A program made the translations under genes and the position numbers. Shown here piece after piece: positions 44,331 to 54,566 of a DNA stretch of 64,000 nucleotides; position 1 is the stretch's first letter, and every line of letters begins with the position of its first letter. The notes below the pieces were generated by a model. The model worked only from the letters and a program-made list of their open reading frames with translations, had not been told where the DNA came from and ran no database searches. The DNA comes from Branchiostoma floridae (Eukaryota > Chordata > Leptocardii > Amphioxiformes > Branchiostomatidae): assembly GCF_000003815.2 (NCBI RefSeq), contig NC_049982.1:6391216-6455215 (forward strand). The letters are read 5' to 3'.

Positions 44331-45598
44331 GCCCTCCTAATTACTACCGTTATAACCAACAAAAGATATCTCGCAATCTAGAGTTGAAGCCACACGTTGT
44401 ACTTTATTAATGGATGTTGAAATACAATACACATCTGAAAATGCCTCATGATATTGATGGCACATTGCTCCTGGCATCTTACTTAGGTCATATATTTGCT
44501 CCAGGCATCTTACTTAGGTTATATATTTTGATATTGGAACAGATGTATTATGTAGAAAACTGGTAGACAGACATGGTGTAAAAAGCCGTCAACAGAAACA
44601 TTTTTCACAGCAGTTAAACGTTGTTGATTGTCTTCCTCCTTCAGATGATACAGGAGGATTCTATTAGTACATACATGTAGATGTTACAGCTTCATTCTAG
44701 TTTACCTACATACTACTCAATATAAGAGCACTCACAGTGATATTGTTGCTTAAATCATGGCGATCTGCATTCGACATCTCGGGGAGACAATTTGGGGGGA
44801 TGAAAGGTGTTGCTTTGCTCAGCAAATTTGTAGAGAACAAGTCTTCTCTCAAACTTTACTGTGAACAAGTTTTGATGTTGCAATAACACCTGCAGAAGCA
44901 GGTTGAGTTCATGTAGAATTGTACCGACAAAAATATCTTTGTTTCTGAAGTTGCCTTACACAGTTCACGTTCTAAATTCTGCTGCACAACACACTTAAGA
45001 TGGTTCCAAAACACCTTAACAACATTGTTCTTGATATGCTTGACAGGTGCCCCTTCGGTACTAAAAATACTGATCGCCAGGTGCCTACTTGATCTAAAAC
45101 AAGCCACATACAGTGTTAGAAAGGATTCTTAGTACATACTCAAAGAGCTTTTGCTAAGTGATGAGAACCATTCCGATGGAATCTAAACATTCTTTGCCTC
45201 TGTAACCGACAACAGGCCAGTTTTTAACACGTTCACCCTATCACATTGTACTTCTCTTGTCTGCAGTACCCTAACGACGCTAACAAAATTGACTAATATT
45301 AAAAACTAAAGACAGTCTGTGATAAACCAACCTGACTTCCAACTGACACAATCACACATTTTGTCTTGCCTTTTGAGACAACAGATATTACACACTCACA
45401 AATCACAGAGCTGTCCCTTACCTGGTGAATATACCAAACAGAACTTTATTGCTCGACATTTGTACATGGTACAAAGTATGGCAATGACTGTTACACAAAG
45501 TACAAAATAGGTGTAGAGAATAAGACTTGATATCCTAATTAACGTAACAAGAAGGGCTGACACATTAGTCTTTGAAATAGTGTTACAATCGAGTTGGG

Positions 45599-48500
45599 CT
45601 ATACATGAGATTCATTACTCTTTCTAATAGCAAAGCAGTCTTTGATATATTTGCCTATCCTTGCATTATGGGAGTCGTGGCATCCAAAGATATATACAAA
45701 TCTGTCTGTAGCATCGAGTCTCTTGAAATCTGCTGTACTGTATTCGAGAAATGTAAATAGCTCATTACGTAAAATAGCGTATCTAGAGCATTCCATTAAA
45801 AAGTGAAATTCATCTTCAATATGCTTTGGACAGAAAGGACAGAACCTTTGGTCAGGGGCTACATTGTAATATCTACCTGTTTCAATATTCAATTTATGGC
45901 TGCTGATTCTTAACTGAGTAATCGCTTTTCGAATTTCAAAATTATTTATATCATAAAGGTATGTTTCTTGTTCATAACATTCTTTTGACTTGCTAAGAAA
46001 AGACAGCTTTGAATTGTTTTCAATAGAATTAAACCACTTTTGTATATATGTATCTTGTAGCCGGAGGCGTAGTTGGTTGACAATATAATCTATATTATAA
46101 GCCTCAGGTTTCATCCATATGTGTCCAAAGCCATGGTAACAGAGAATGTCCTTAACATGATTAATCCAGTCTTGATTATCAGTAAGTACAGTGTTGTATG
46201 CATCGCGAAGCAGAGAGTCCTCAGGTAAGTTTACCAAACGGTGCCAGTATTTAATGAGCTGAATTCTAGCAGGTATTATAATAGGAAAAGTTCCTAACTC
46301 TCCTCGCACGCCGTCATTAGATGATTTTGAATGAACACCAAGTAGAAATTTCTGAAAACGTGTGTCAAGTATGTCAAATTCCGGTATATCTAAAGGGAGG
46401 CGTGTTTTATCGGTTGAAAAGCCATCCTTTTCTATATCAAGCCCAGACGCATGTCTTAAGAACATGTCTTTGTCTGGTCTTCTCTCAAAATTAATGATAT
46501 AACTATGAGTTGCATCAGTGCAAGTGCTCTTTCGAATCGACAGTGGAATATTATCGTCGATCTGAAGTTTCTTCAATAAGAAAGAGAGAGTATTTTTTGG
46601 AGAAGATATAGGGATGTTTTTTGAGACAATAAGTTTCAGTGTTTTCGAGGTATGGTCAAAGCATGTTAACTCAGATCCATACATGAGGATAGGTTTTACA
46701 AATTTGTCGAAAAGATCTTTACCTAGCGCTATGGAAATATTTTCGGAAGATAAAAGTGATTTTAATTTAAAGATAGCTCTCATAGCTTTGGTCTTTAGAA
46801 ATTTTCTGGCTGTTTTAAATTTACCTGAGGACGTAAAAGGGATTCCAAGGTAGGTGTAACTATCTGTAACTTCTATTTCACTATCATATATGAAGAATTC
46901 TTTTGATATTTTTTTTGTATTGCCTTTAGAGAAGATAAGAACTTTTGTTTTAGATACATTGACAGTTAATTTCCAATTATCACAATATGTTTGTAGAGTA
47001 TTGATGCATTGTTGAAGTCCCTGCTTTGACAATGAAATCAAGGCAAGATCGTCTGCCCAGGACAGACAATTAATAGATCTAGAAGTTAAAGTAGCTGCAT
47101 CACATTGGTCACGGTCAAAACATTGCGACAGATCATTGATAAATAGGTTAAATAGCAACGGACTTAAGTTACAACCTTGTCTTACTCCACATGTGGAAAC
47201 AAAGGAATCTGATAAACCATTCTCCATTCTAACAGCATAGTTGACATTCATATACATAGATTTCAGTACATTGAAGAAGTTTCCATCGATACCATGATGT
47301 AACAATTTGTAGAATAATCCGTCACGCCATACACTGTCAAATGCTTTTTTCATGTCCACAAAACAAACAAACAATTTACCTTTCTTTTTTTGTGTGTATT
47401 TTTCAATAAGAGATTTTAGAATGAATACATTATCAGCAGTACGGCATTTTTTTCGGAATCCAAATTGTGTGTCCGCTAACAAATTATTATCTTCTACAAA
47501 ATTTTGTAATCTAGTATTTAGGAGACGCGTAAATAATTTAGATAGACAACTCGAGAGAGCAATGCCTCTGTAATTGTCAACATTCGACTTGTCACCTGAT
47601 TTGAATATCGGAGTGAGAATACTAGTATTCCAGTTAGATGGAAATGAACCTTCTGAAAGAATAGTATTGAAAAGGGTAACCAATGACTGGTATAACTGTT
47701 TTGATCCCTGTTTTAACATATCATTAGAAATAGAATCTATACCACAGGCCTTTCCAGACTTTAATTGTTTGACGCCATCTAAAACTTCTTCCATAGTAAA
47801 TGGATAATCCAGCAAATTAGATGGGTTTTTATCTAAATGTTTGATTTGTTCTGTGATTGTTTTTTCGAAATCCGTGTCAAAGTTTTTATTCTTTGTTAGA
47901 TTATTCAGTCCTTTAAAGTGTTCTGTCCATTCAGTGCTGGTAATATTAGGGTCAGTTGTATTCTTCTGTGTTTTTCCGTTAACTTCGTTATCTAGAAAAT
48001 TTAACAATGACCAAAATTCTTTTGGATTTTTTTCGCTCATATTTTCTAATTTTGTCAATATTTCAGCCTTATATCTTCGTTTGCATTGTTTAAGGAGTTT
48101 TTTGTACTCTTTCAGAGTTGAGAAGTATTTGATTCTTGTTTCGTGAGCCCATGGTTCTTTTTTTAACTGTAAGGATAGTCTTTTCAGTCGTTGGCGCAAG
48201 GACCAACAACACTGGTCAAACCACGCTTTATTCTTTTTGATTTGTGTTTTCTTAACTTGTTTTCTACGTTTTATTTTCAGTGACCTTAATGATGCATCTA
48301 TCAAAATTTCCGTAAAGCGGGACACAGCATTTTCGGCTGAATGAAATGTTTCCTGACAGAAGTCGTTTAATTTCGAGCTTGTTTCGGAGCTATTCAATGT
48401 CGCCGAGAACAAATCACTTGAATTTTCGTCCCAGATAAATCTTATTGGGTTTGGTTTAGATGGACATTTCTCTTCTGAGATCAGAGGAGCGTGCTTTGTG

Positions 48501-49333
48501 GACAAAGAGAAAGAAACATTACAATGGTCGGAAAAAGGCGATAATGGACTAACGTGCACATATTGAATATCGGAAAGCATTGATCTTTGTGTGATGCAAT
48601 AATCTACTACACTCGATCCGTTATAATGATGGCATGTAAAATCTCCCTTTAAATCACCTGCAAACCTGCCGTTTAAAATAGTTAAATCTGCTGAGGAACA
48701 TAGCTCAAGCAGACATCTCCCATAATTATTAACTTTAACATCCCTATTGTTTCTGTTTTTAACGTCCATTACATCCGCTGTAAGCATATCGGAGGAATCG
48801 GTATTAAAATATGTTTCTGTAATTGACCCTGTTCTTGCATTCAAATCTCCTACGATAACAATATCTCCTAAATTTGAAAATTTGCAAATATCATTGGATA
48901 ATGTGTCAAAAGGATCAATTTCTGAAGACTTTGGAAAAGTTTCGGGGGGAATATAAACATTACAAAGGTATATATCATTAGGAAGGCCGAAAAAATATTT
49001 GTCTAATTTACACCAGATGGTGTCTGGTGAACTACTGTCGAGTTTGTGGATACCCTTCTGAAAAGAACTTCTGAAAAAAGTGGCTACCCCACCTGAATTC
49101 CTTTTTGCTTTCTTCTTTCTACTTCTACAACTACTAAAAAGACTAAAACCTGGAAAATCAAAATCTACAAAGTTGTCTGCCCAGGTTTCTTGAATACAAA
49201 TCAAATCGCTATTACTAAAGAAAGAACAAAAATCAACATCACAAAACTTTTTAGCACAACCGCCTTGAATATTCCAGGTGGACAAAATTAAGGCGGACTT
49301 TTTTCCCATTACAGTGAGAAACTTTGAAGGCAT
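45599..49333 (-). CDS. Retrotransposon ORF2: AP endonuclease and reverse transcriptase, 1244 aa
   Basis: The N-terminal endonuclease/exonuclease/phosphatase domain (about residues 12-285) has STWNIQG, the catalytic Glu in CIQETW, VGDLNA and the closing FSDH. A basic linker follows. The reverse transcriptase domain has NYRGIALSSCLSKLFTRLL, FVDMKKAFDSVWRDGL (about 660-675), GVRQGCNLSPLLFNLFIND and the catalytic box WADD near 758, an aromatic variant of the usual YADD/FADD. A C-terminal CPFC...H...C motif (about 1164-1185) is like the zinc-binding tail of many LINE ORF2 proteins. No frameshift or stop was seen. It acts by nicking target DNA and priming reverse transcription there. Confidence 0.92.
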   Translation of the reverse strand: MPSKFLTVMGKKSALILSTWNIQGGCAKKFCDVDFCSFFSNSDLICIQETWADNFVDFDFPGFSLFSSCRSRKKKAKRNSGGVATFFRSSFQKGIHKLDSSSPDTIWCKLDKYFFGLPNDIYLCNVYIPPETFPKSSEIDPFDTLSNDICKFSNLGDIVIVGDLNARTGSITETYFNTDSSDMLTADVMDVKNRNNRDVKVNNYGRCLLELCSSADLTILNGRFAGDLKGDFTCHHYNGSSVVDYCITQRSMLSDIQYVHVSPLSPFSDHCNVSFSLSTKHAPLISEEKCPSKPNPIRFIWDENSSDLFSATLNSSETSSKLNDFCQETFHSAENAVSRFTEILIDASLRSLKIKRRKQVKKTQIKKNKAWFDQCCWSLRQRLKRLSLQLKKEPWAHETRIKYFSTLKEYKKLLKQCKRRYKAEILTKLENMSEKNPKEFWSLLNFLDNEVNGKTQKNTTDPNITSTEWTEHFKGLNNLTKNKNFDTDFEKTITEQIKHLDKNPSNLLDYPFTMEEVLDGVKQLKSGKACGIDSISNDMLKQGSKQLYQSLVTLFNTILSEGSFPSNWNTSILTPIFKSGDKSNVDNYRGIALSSCLSKLFTRLLNTRLQNFVEDNNLLADTQFGFRKKCRTADNVFILKSLIEKYTQKKKGKLFVCFVDMKKAFDSVWRDGLFYKLLHHGIDGNFFNVLKSMYMNVNYAVRMENGLSDSFVSTCGVRQGCNLSPLLFNLFINDLSQCFDRDQCDAATLTSRSINCLSWADDLALISLSKQGLQQCINTLQTYCDNWKLTVNVSKTKVLIFSKGNTKKISKEFFIYDSEIEVTDSYTYLGIPFTSSGKFKTARKFLKTKAMRAIFKLKSLLSSENISIALGKDLFDKFVKPILMYGSELTCFDHTSKTLKLIVSKNIPISSPKNTLSFLLKKLQIDDNIPLSIRKSTCTDATHSYIINFERRPDKDMFLRHASGLDIEKDGFSTDKTRLPLDIPEFDILDTRFQKFLLGVHSKSSNDGVRGELGTFPIIIPARIQLIKYWHRLVNLPEDSLLRDAYNTVLTDNQDWINHVKDILCYHGFGHIWMKPEAYNIDYIVNQLRLRLQDTYIQKWFNSIENNSKLSFLSKSKECYEQETYLYDINNFEIRKAITQLRISSHKLNIETGRYYNVAPDQRFCPFCPKHIEDEFHFLMECSRYAILRNELFTFLEYSTADFKRLDATDRFVYIFGCHDSHNARIGKYIKDCFAIRKSNESHV

Positions 49334-49453
49334 TTAAGCTACAGGAACCCAGCTATTATGATAGTATTCAGATCTATAAGATAAATGTATAGCACGATAC
49401 CTTGGTATAACTGCTATGATATCCATAAGTGACCGCTAGCGTTCACTTAGTAT

Positions 49454-51907
49454 TTAAGATAAAAGGAAGTTCAGGGCCTTGCGGAGACTTTTCCCGAAGT
49501 GTTTCAGTTCTAGGCCGGGATACTTGCGGTGTCCAACTCTAGCTGGATCGGCCTTTACGATCTGTTTGCTTCCACTCGTGACTGCGACGGTGTGGGCATC
49601 CCTCTGCTGGTGTTGACCTTTCATAGTCCCGCGCTGGTTGTGTTGAGGACGAGCGTTCTGGAAACTTCCCGGGGCAGACTGGTTACCTCCCGCGCTTGGT
49701 CCTTGTGCTGGGTTTGCTGGATTCCTCCAAGCCGGCTGACGTCCCCGTACGTACGGACTGGGTGGCGGGTTCAGTGGACCCCTCCAGGCAGGCTGATGAT
49801 TCCATCCATTTGGTCTGGGTGGTGGGACAGGTTGGTGGGTCAGGTTGGGTTGGCTTCTCTCGACGCTTTGTCCAGGTGAGATTTTCAGAGAGTGTTTTAA
49901 GTCTGCAACCAGCAGTTTTGTCCCACTTCTGTGGTTCAGGTGGATTTGGTCTCCCAGGTATAGGCTTCTATCTTGCGTGAGCTTTTTGTGTTTTATGTAA
50001 GTGAAAGTTCCCTTCTTGGATGACTTCAGCATCTCCTGATTATAGGACTTGATGTTTTGGTTGAGCGAGGATGAGGGATTGGAACCTCTTTGTAGCACTT
50101 GAGATACTGATATGTCGGCGTTGGGGAATGATGTTTTTGTAGCGGCCAGAAGGTTGTGGGTGTTGTTCAGAGTTTCACTTACGGAGTCACTGTGCTGTTT
50201 AGTATTATCCAGGTCGTTGGACCCAAGATGAATGATGACTGTTTTTGTTGTGGAATCTTGGGTGGTTTTCATTGTATTCATGGCCGCCTGTACAGTGCTA
50301 CACCTATGTATCTTAGCAGATCTTCCATTGAAAGCACGGTCGGCATCTACATCTCTGAAGATAGAGTCTGCGAAGATTCTGATTTCGGTGCTGTCAGTTG
50401 TACCCCTTGTGTGATTGTTAGCTGCAGGAGTTTTCACGCTGTTTACAACGGACTGTTGTTTGACAATGGCTTCGTTATCTGAGAGTGCATGCATTTCATT
50501 GTCTTCTGGGTTCTTCAGTGGAACGTCATTGTCATGCGTGCGGTCGGCCTTTGTCTTTCCTGGTGGCATCGTTGACTTGATTGATTCGGATTTGCATTTG
50601 CAAGAGTTAAACATCTGTTCAAGTTCTTTAGATCTCTCAACAAGTGCCTGGATTTCAGCATTCTGAGTTTCGATGATTTGTTGAAGATCGGTATTTGAGG
50701 CGACCAAGGCGTCGACTTTAGTAGACAAGCCATGGTATCTCTCTCTCCATAGGTTTCGTTCGACCATCATTTCATTCATCGTTTCCTGCCTCTCTTTGAC
50801 CATAGCTTCCTTTTGTGAGACCAAATCCTTCTGGGCAAGGGAAAGGTCATTCTGCAACTTGGAGATGACTTTTCTAATGTGATCTTCTAGGGATTTCTGA
50901 GTGGCTTCAACTTGTGCAGAGAGCTCTTTTAGCGACTTCAGGTGTACCTCTTCTCTCTCCCTTTCTTTTGTGATCCAGTCGTCCCTCAGTGAATTTTGTC
51001 TGTCTGTCAAGTCAACAAACTGTTTCTGCAGATCATCAAAGGCAGTGTCACTAATCGTCAGAGACTTTTCTATATTAGAAGCCAGGCGTTCTAGATCCCG
51101 CTTGTCGACGGCTTTTGGTGCAACTTCATGTTTAGGAGAGGGGCCTGATTTTTGCGCTGACGAAAGTGGCGACATTATTGTTTCATTGTTTGTCGGTAGA
51201 TTGTCTTTGATCTGTCCGTCAGTTTGGGCGCCATCTTTAATTGTCGCATCCTTACACTTGGCGTCGTTTTTGGACTCAAGTCGCATCTGTTCTCCAGAAT
51301 CGCTACCATCGGGTGTTTTTAGACCTTCTAGACTCCTGGGGTTGGTGCGTTTAGGCAAAGTTGGTGTTTCATCAACATTATGCCGACTTGCTGGTGTTGG
51401 TGTTGTCTGAAGATCGAGTATTGGGAAACTGTCTAGAGCGTGCCTAACGCGTAACTGGACGCCATCTTGGACCTTGGAAGTTGCCCTTGTTCGTTTGTCC
51501 GGCAAGGGCAAACGAACGATTTCTGCATAGAAATTGTCAATCCACCACTTAGTACATTGGCCCTGGACCATCAATCCTTTCTTTCGTTGATAGAAGTGAA
51601 CAGATAAGAGTCCTTTACCTGTTTTCCGTGTGTTTGTCGAGACAGTCAGGCTTGTCGCTCCCTGCGTCGATTTCCAAGTGACGCTCGTTCCTTTGTTGGA
51701 CTCGAAGTCTCGATCAAAGCCATCCTTATGGTGCTGGAGCCATTTTTCCAAGTTGTTTGATCGCAGTTTAACCCCGCACATCCGAGTTTTCTCTTCGTCT
51801 TCAAAATCGATGGATAGAGATTCATCCAGTGGAAGCTTGTTCAAGTTGATGTTCCAAGATTTGGTGGTCGGCGTCTTTGACTTCGGAGTTTTCTTCGTTT
51901 CACCCAT
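49454..51907 (-). CDS. Retrotransposon ORF1: coiled coil plus SGNH-esterase-like domain, 817 aa
   Basis: About residues 40-135 form a compact unassigned domain (ending KWWIDNFYAEIV). A charged linker follows, then a long coiled coil (about 280-435). Next is a region with the three SGNH blocks: FADSIF (Ser near 514), HLGSND (Asn near 562) and DQIHLN (Asp and His near 654). The tail is Pro/Gln/Arg-rich and basic, suited to RNA binding. ORF1 esterase domains are known in CR1-type elements, where their role is unclear. Coiled-coil trimerisation and nucleic-acid binding are the expected ORF1 functions. Confidence 0.85.
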   Translation of the reverse strand: MGETKKTPKSKTPTTKSWNINLNKLPLDESLSIDFEDEEKTRMCGVKLRSNNLEKWLQHHKDGFDRDFESNKGTSVTWKSTQGATSLTVSTNTRKTGKGLLSVHFYQRKKGLMVQGQCTKWWIDNFYAEIVRLPLPDKRTRATSKVQDGVQLRVRHALDSFPILDLQTTPTPASRHNVDETPTLPKRTNPRSLEGLKTPDGSDSGEQMRLESKNDAKCKDATIKDGAQTDGQIKDNLPTNNETIMSPLSSAQKSGPSPKHEVAPKAVDKRDLERLASNIEKSLTISDTAFDDLQKQFVDLTDRQNSLRDDWITKEREREEVHLKSLKELSAQVEATQKSLEDHIRKVISKLQNDLSLAQKDLVSQKEAMVKERQETMNEMMVERNLWRERYHGLSTKVDALVASNTDLQQIIETQNAEIQALVERSKELEQMFNSCKCKSESIKSTMPPGKTKADRTHDNDVPLKNPEDNEMHALSDNEAIVKQQSVVNSVKTPAANNHTRGTTDSTEIRIFADSIFRDVDADRAFNGRSAKIHRCSTVQAAMNTMKTTQDSTTKTVIIHLGSNDLDNTKQHSDSVSETLNNTHNLLAATKTSFPNADISVSQVLQRGSNPSSSLNQNIKSYNQEMLKSSKKGTFTYIKHKKLTQDRSLYLGDQIHLNHRSGTKLLVADLKHSLKISPGQSVERSQPNLTHQPVPPPRPNGWNHQPAWRGPLNPPPSPYVRGRQPAWRNPANPAQGPSAGGNQSAPGSFQNARPQHNQRGTMKGQHQQRDAHTVAVTSGSKQIVKADPARVGHRKYPGLELKHFGKSLRKALNFLLS

Positions 51908-52129
51908 TTTCTCAAGATTGTATAGAATTCAGAGCTCTAGAATTTCCAAAACTCTTCCAAACATATATTCCAATAAGATATATCAAATACACTCACAACA
52001 ACTTACTTCCTGCAGCGTAAAACCTTCAAAATCGGATTAGCGTAGGAGAGCGGCCGTAGCACGTCTGCTCACTTCCGCCATCTTGGATAACCAAAACGTA
52101 TGATAATACACTCCGTATAATAGCGAGCA

Positions 52130-52660
52130 TACCTTAAAAAAGGGGAAAGCTTAATCTTTGTGATGGTACAATTTCTATGCATTTGGAGATGACAAACCAA
52201 TGCCAGACAATATAAGATGTTGAACATTCACTGTCGATTCTCTCATCACAAGGTCCTAACTTGTTCCTTACAATATATGCTTATCGTTTCCTAATAGCAA
52301 ATGCACAAGTTAAAAAGTTTGTGATGGTACAATTTCAAAAAAATGCATTGGGGTTGACATACCAATGCTAAACAATATGCAGATGTTAGACAATTGTTTT
52401 CTCATCACAAGGTCCTAACTTGTTCCTGGCTATATGCTTATCGTTTCCTAATAGCTAATGCATACCTTAAAGAAAAAAAAAACTTAATCTTTGTGATGGT
52501 ACAATTTCTATGTCATTGGAGATGACAAACCAATGCCAAACAGTTTGCAGATGTTAAACATTCACTGTCAATTCTCTTATCACAAGGTCTAATCTTGTTC
52601 CTTACTTATTGTTTCAGATCTTAAGCAGTTGTTTTCTCATCACAAGGTCCTAACTTGTTC
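52130..52660. repeat. Tandem array, unit about 165 bp, about 3.5 copies
   Basis: TTTGTGATGGTACAATTTC recurs near 52157, 52319 and 52490. CTCATCACAAGGTCCTAACTT recurs near 52244, 52402 and 52637, with a variant near 52571. The array lies between the LINE 5' end and the last exon of the Gla gene and reaches its stop codon region. Confidence 0.85.
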
Positions 52661-52661
52661 T

Positions 52662-53556
52662 TCAGACAATCGGCACGCATATACGCCAGATGCGGCTGGA
52701 CCTTGATCGGTAATTCCCCGGCAGATGTGCAGGTTCACAGCGATGGCCGTGGCGACATGGGTATTGGCGACAAGGAAGCTCCTGTGTTAACAGATTATAT
52801 ATTGATTAGACTTTTTTGATATCATAATGATATAAATGTAAGACAGATAACAAAATGCAGTTTCAAGAACTTTCGACTTTTGAACAACTTCATTCTGGTA
52901 GAGAAATTACCATTCAGCCCAACAGGAAACACTGACCTTATCTGAAAACTTACTATTAACTAAAACATGTTTGTCAGTTTCAGTGACAAGCATGTTGTAG
53001 TACTTAGTAATAGAAGGGACGTTTTAAATAACAAGAAGGATTACCTTTAAGGACTCAACATCCTCAACCCAATCACAACCTTCTTCTATGCACTCTCTCT
53101 CCATGGTTTGCTTCCAGCGAGATTTCAGAAAGGTATTTGCATCTCGCTTTGACACGAACAGTGACGTGTCAGGACCATCAACAGGCTCTTTTATCCCTTA
53201 AAGACAACCACGTAAATAAGAAGTCACTACATATTTAGAAAATATTATGTCATATCAAATACATAATGAAGAACACAACCTTTGTATTGCCCTTATCTCC
53301 CCGCGCTCTTCCCAATTTGAGGTCGCAGAGAGAGCGCCGTGAGAGCGCCGTCCTAGTGGAAAGGAGGTAGTATCAAATCAAGTCATTGGAAATGATGTAT
53401 GTGACGAATGGTATTGTTGGCTTCAAGACGAAATTGCATTTGAATGTAAAATTAATACCACAAACCTATTTGCTGTTCACTTCCAGCAGCCAGAGGACCA
53501 AACATCACCAGGGCCACGCCCAGCAACGTGATGGCTACAGACAGGCGGCACCTCAT
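52662..53556 (-). CDS. Small secreted Gla-domain protein with truncated EGF-like tail, 120 aa
   Basis: Three exons, 53556-53466, 53196-53045 and 52781-52662, with GT-AG borders and phases 1 and 0. A hydrophobic core (TLLGVALVMFGPLAAG) in residues 1-25 is a signal peptide. Exon 2 holds a Gla domain: ANTFL at 50-54, MERECIEEGC at 62-71 and DWVEDVE at 72-78. Spacing from ANTFL to EREC equals that of prothrombin. Glu at Gla positions 14, 16, 19, 20, 26 and 29 are kept. Positions 6 and 7 are Lys and Ser. Such Glu are carboxylated by vitamin K-dependent gamma-glutamyl carboxylase and bind calcium. KR at 47-48 may be the propeptide cleavage site. F44, A50 and L54 also fit the -16/-10/-6 carboxylase-recognition pattern if the mature start is at 60. 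Exon 3 starts like an EGF domain (Cys 85, 90, 96; C-x4-C-x5-C), then Cys116 and a stop; no protease domain. Function unknown. Confidence 0.8.
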
Positions 53557-53764
53557 TGTTCCCCTTGGCTTGTAGCTATAGACAGCATGTAAAGGATGAA
53601 ACAGAATTACATTGAAATATCTTAGTCCAGATAAGCAGTTGAAGAGGTAGATAGTTTTCTTGTTTCTTGGAGGGATTGTTTCCAGTGTCTGTCCGGTGGT
53701 AGAATAACTTGATGTCAGGAAAAAGTGAATATTTTCGAGTGTACTTTTTCCATTTGCTTATGCA

Positions 53765-54327
53765 AATAAGGTCTTGATTTGCATAATTTGTCTCGGTTGA
53801 TCATTTTCTTTATCCAAGAGACATAACTCCAAAGCATGAAAGTCTTATCATAGCAGAGAAGGTCATTTTACTGTCATTAATTATGTAAATATTAAACTAA
53901 TTTGCATGATTTCTGTCTAATAATGTTCCCCTTCAATAAGCTTGGTATAAGTGTGAAATTCCTATTATTTACCACTATGGAATTATGACATTTTCACATT
54001 AATTATGCAAATGAGGGCGCAATTTACATAATAGATATCTATCAACAGTTCTCATTTTCTCAGTTACACATGTGACAAGTTTAAAAGTCTTATCATGGAA
54101 TGCAATAGATTTATAAACTTTCCTCATTAAGTATACAAATTAGCTGTTGATTTGCATAGTTGGTATACTAGTATCATCATGTGAGTCATCTCTTAGGCTA
54201 TCTACATACCAAAAATCATGACGATTCGTCAACACGTTCTCGAGTTAGTCTAGTCCAAGGGCTATCTCCCGCTTAAAAATCACAACCATAGCATGCCCAG
54301 AACACGAGATATCAAAACTGGAACACA

Positions 54328-54379
<52 letters not shown>

Positions 54380-54420
54380 GAAACACGCTCAAAACATAAC
54401 CTTTTAGGTAACGAAGGTAA
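53765..54420 (-). repeat. Inverted copy of the modular repeat complex
   Basis: Reverse-complement copies of the TTTGCATAATTAATGAGG module and of GTCATGATTTTTGGTATGTA (54208-54228) are followed by (CA)n at 54325-54376. It ends with hairpin ACCTT (54399-54403) / AAGGT (54414-54418) preceded by CAAAACATA. Confidence 0.75.
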
Positions 54421-54566
54421 TGATTATGCAAATAATGACCTAAGTTGAATAATCAGTGCAAAAACGTCATCTACAATGTGATATACGTACTAACGTTACA
54501 TGTAGTAAGTAAATCGTATGGATTACATCTGCACGCAAGTGCAGAGATTTTCATTGATTATACAAG

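Larger units (their letters stand above)
38971..45424. other. Gene-free region with foldbacks, homopolymers and a large microsatellite
   Basis: No supported coding exon. It contains three TGACGTCA sites (39212-39219, 39223-39230, 39371-39378), C19 at 39521-39539, C17 at 40264-40280, the foldbacks at 40946-41212 and 41898-42200, the CACT tract at 43930-44330, and a 30-bp near-duplicate (CTCCTGGCATCTTACTTAGG and a variant) at 44468-44528. On the minus strand, AATAAA near 44403 could be a poly(A) signal. The long plus frame at 40589-41170 runs into a foldback and has no protein features I recognise. Confidence 0.5.
45425..52080 (-). mobile_element. Apparently full-length two-ORF non-LTR retrotransposon
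   Basis: ORF1 (51907-49454) and ORF2 (49333-45599) are both intact and separated by 120 nt. A 5' leader of about 170 nt precedes ORF1. The 3' UTR has AATAAAGTTCTGTTTGG (complement of about 45432-45448). A tandem repeat array begins just beyond the 5' end. The ends are approximate, and no clear target duplication could be fixed by eye. ORF layout and domains suit the CR1/L2/Jockey side of the non-LTR tree; the clade is not assigned. Intact frames imply a recent insertion. Confidence 0.85.

Noticed and set aside
44856-45107. 83-residue Cys-containing minus frame
   Set aside because: No signal peptide, no conserved domain and no splice context; left as noncoding.
45425-52080. Target-site duplication for the full-length LINE
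   Set aside because: TTTGGT-like words occur near both ends but do not match exactly, so I do not claim a duplication.
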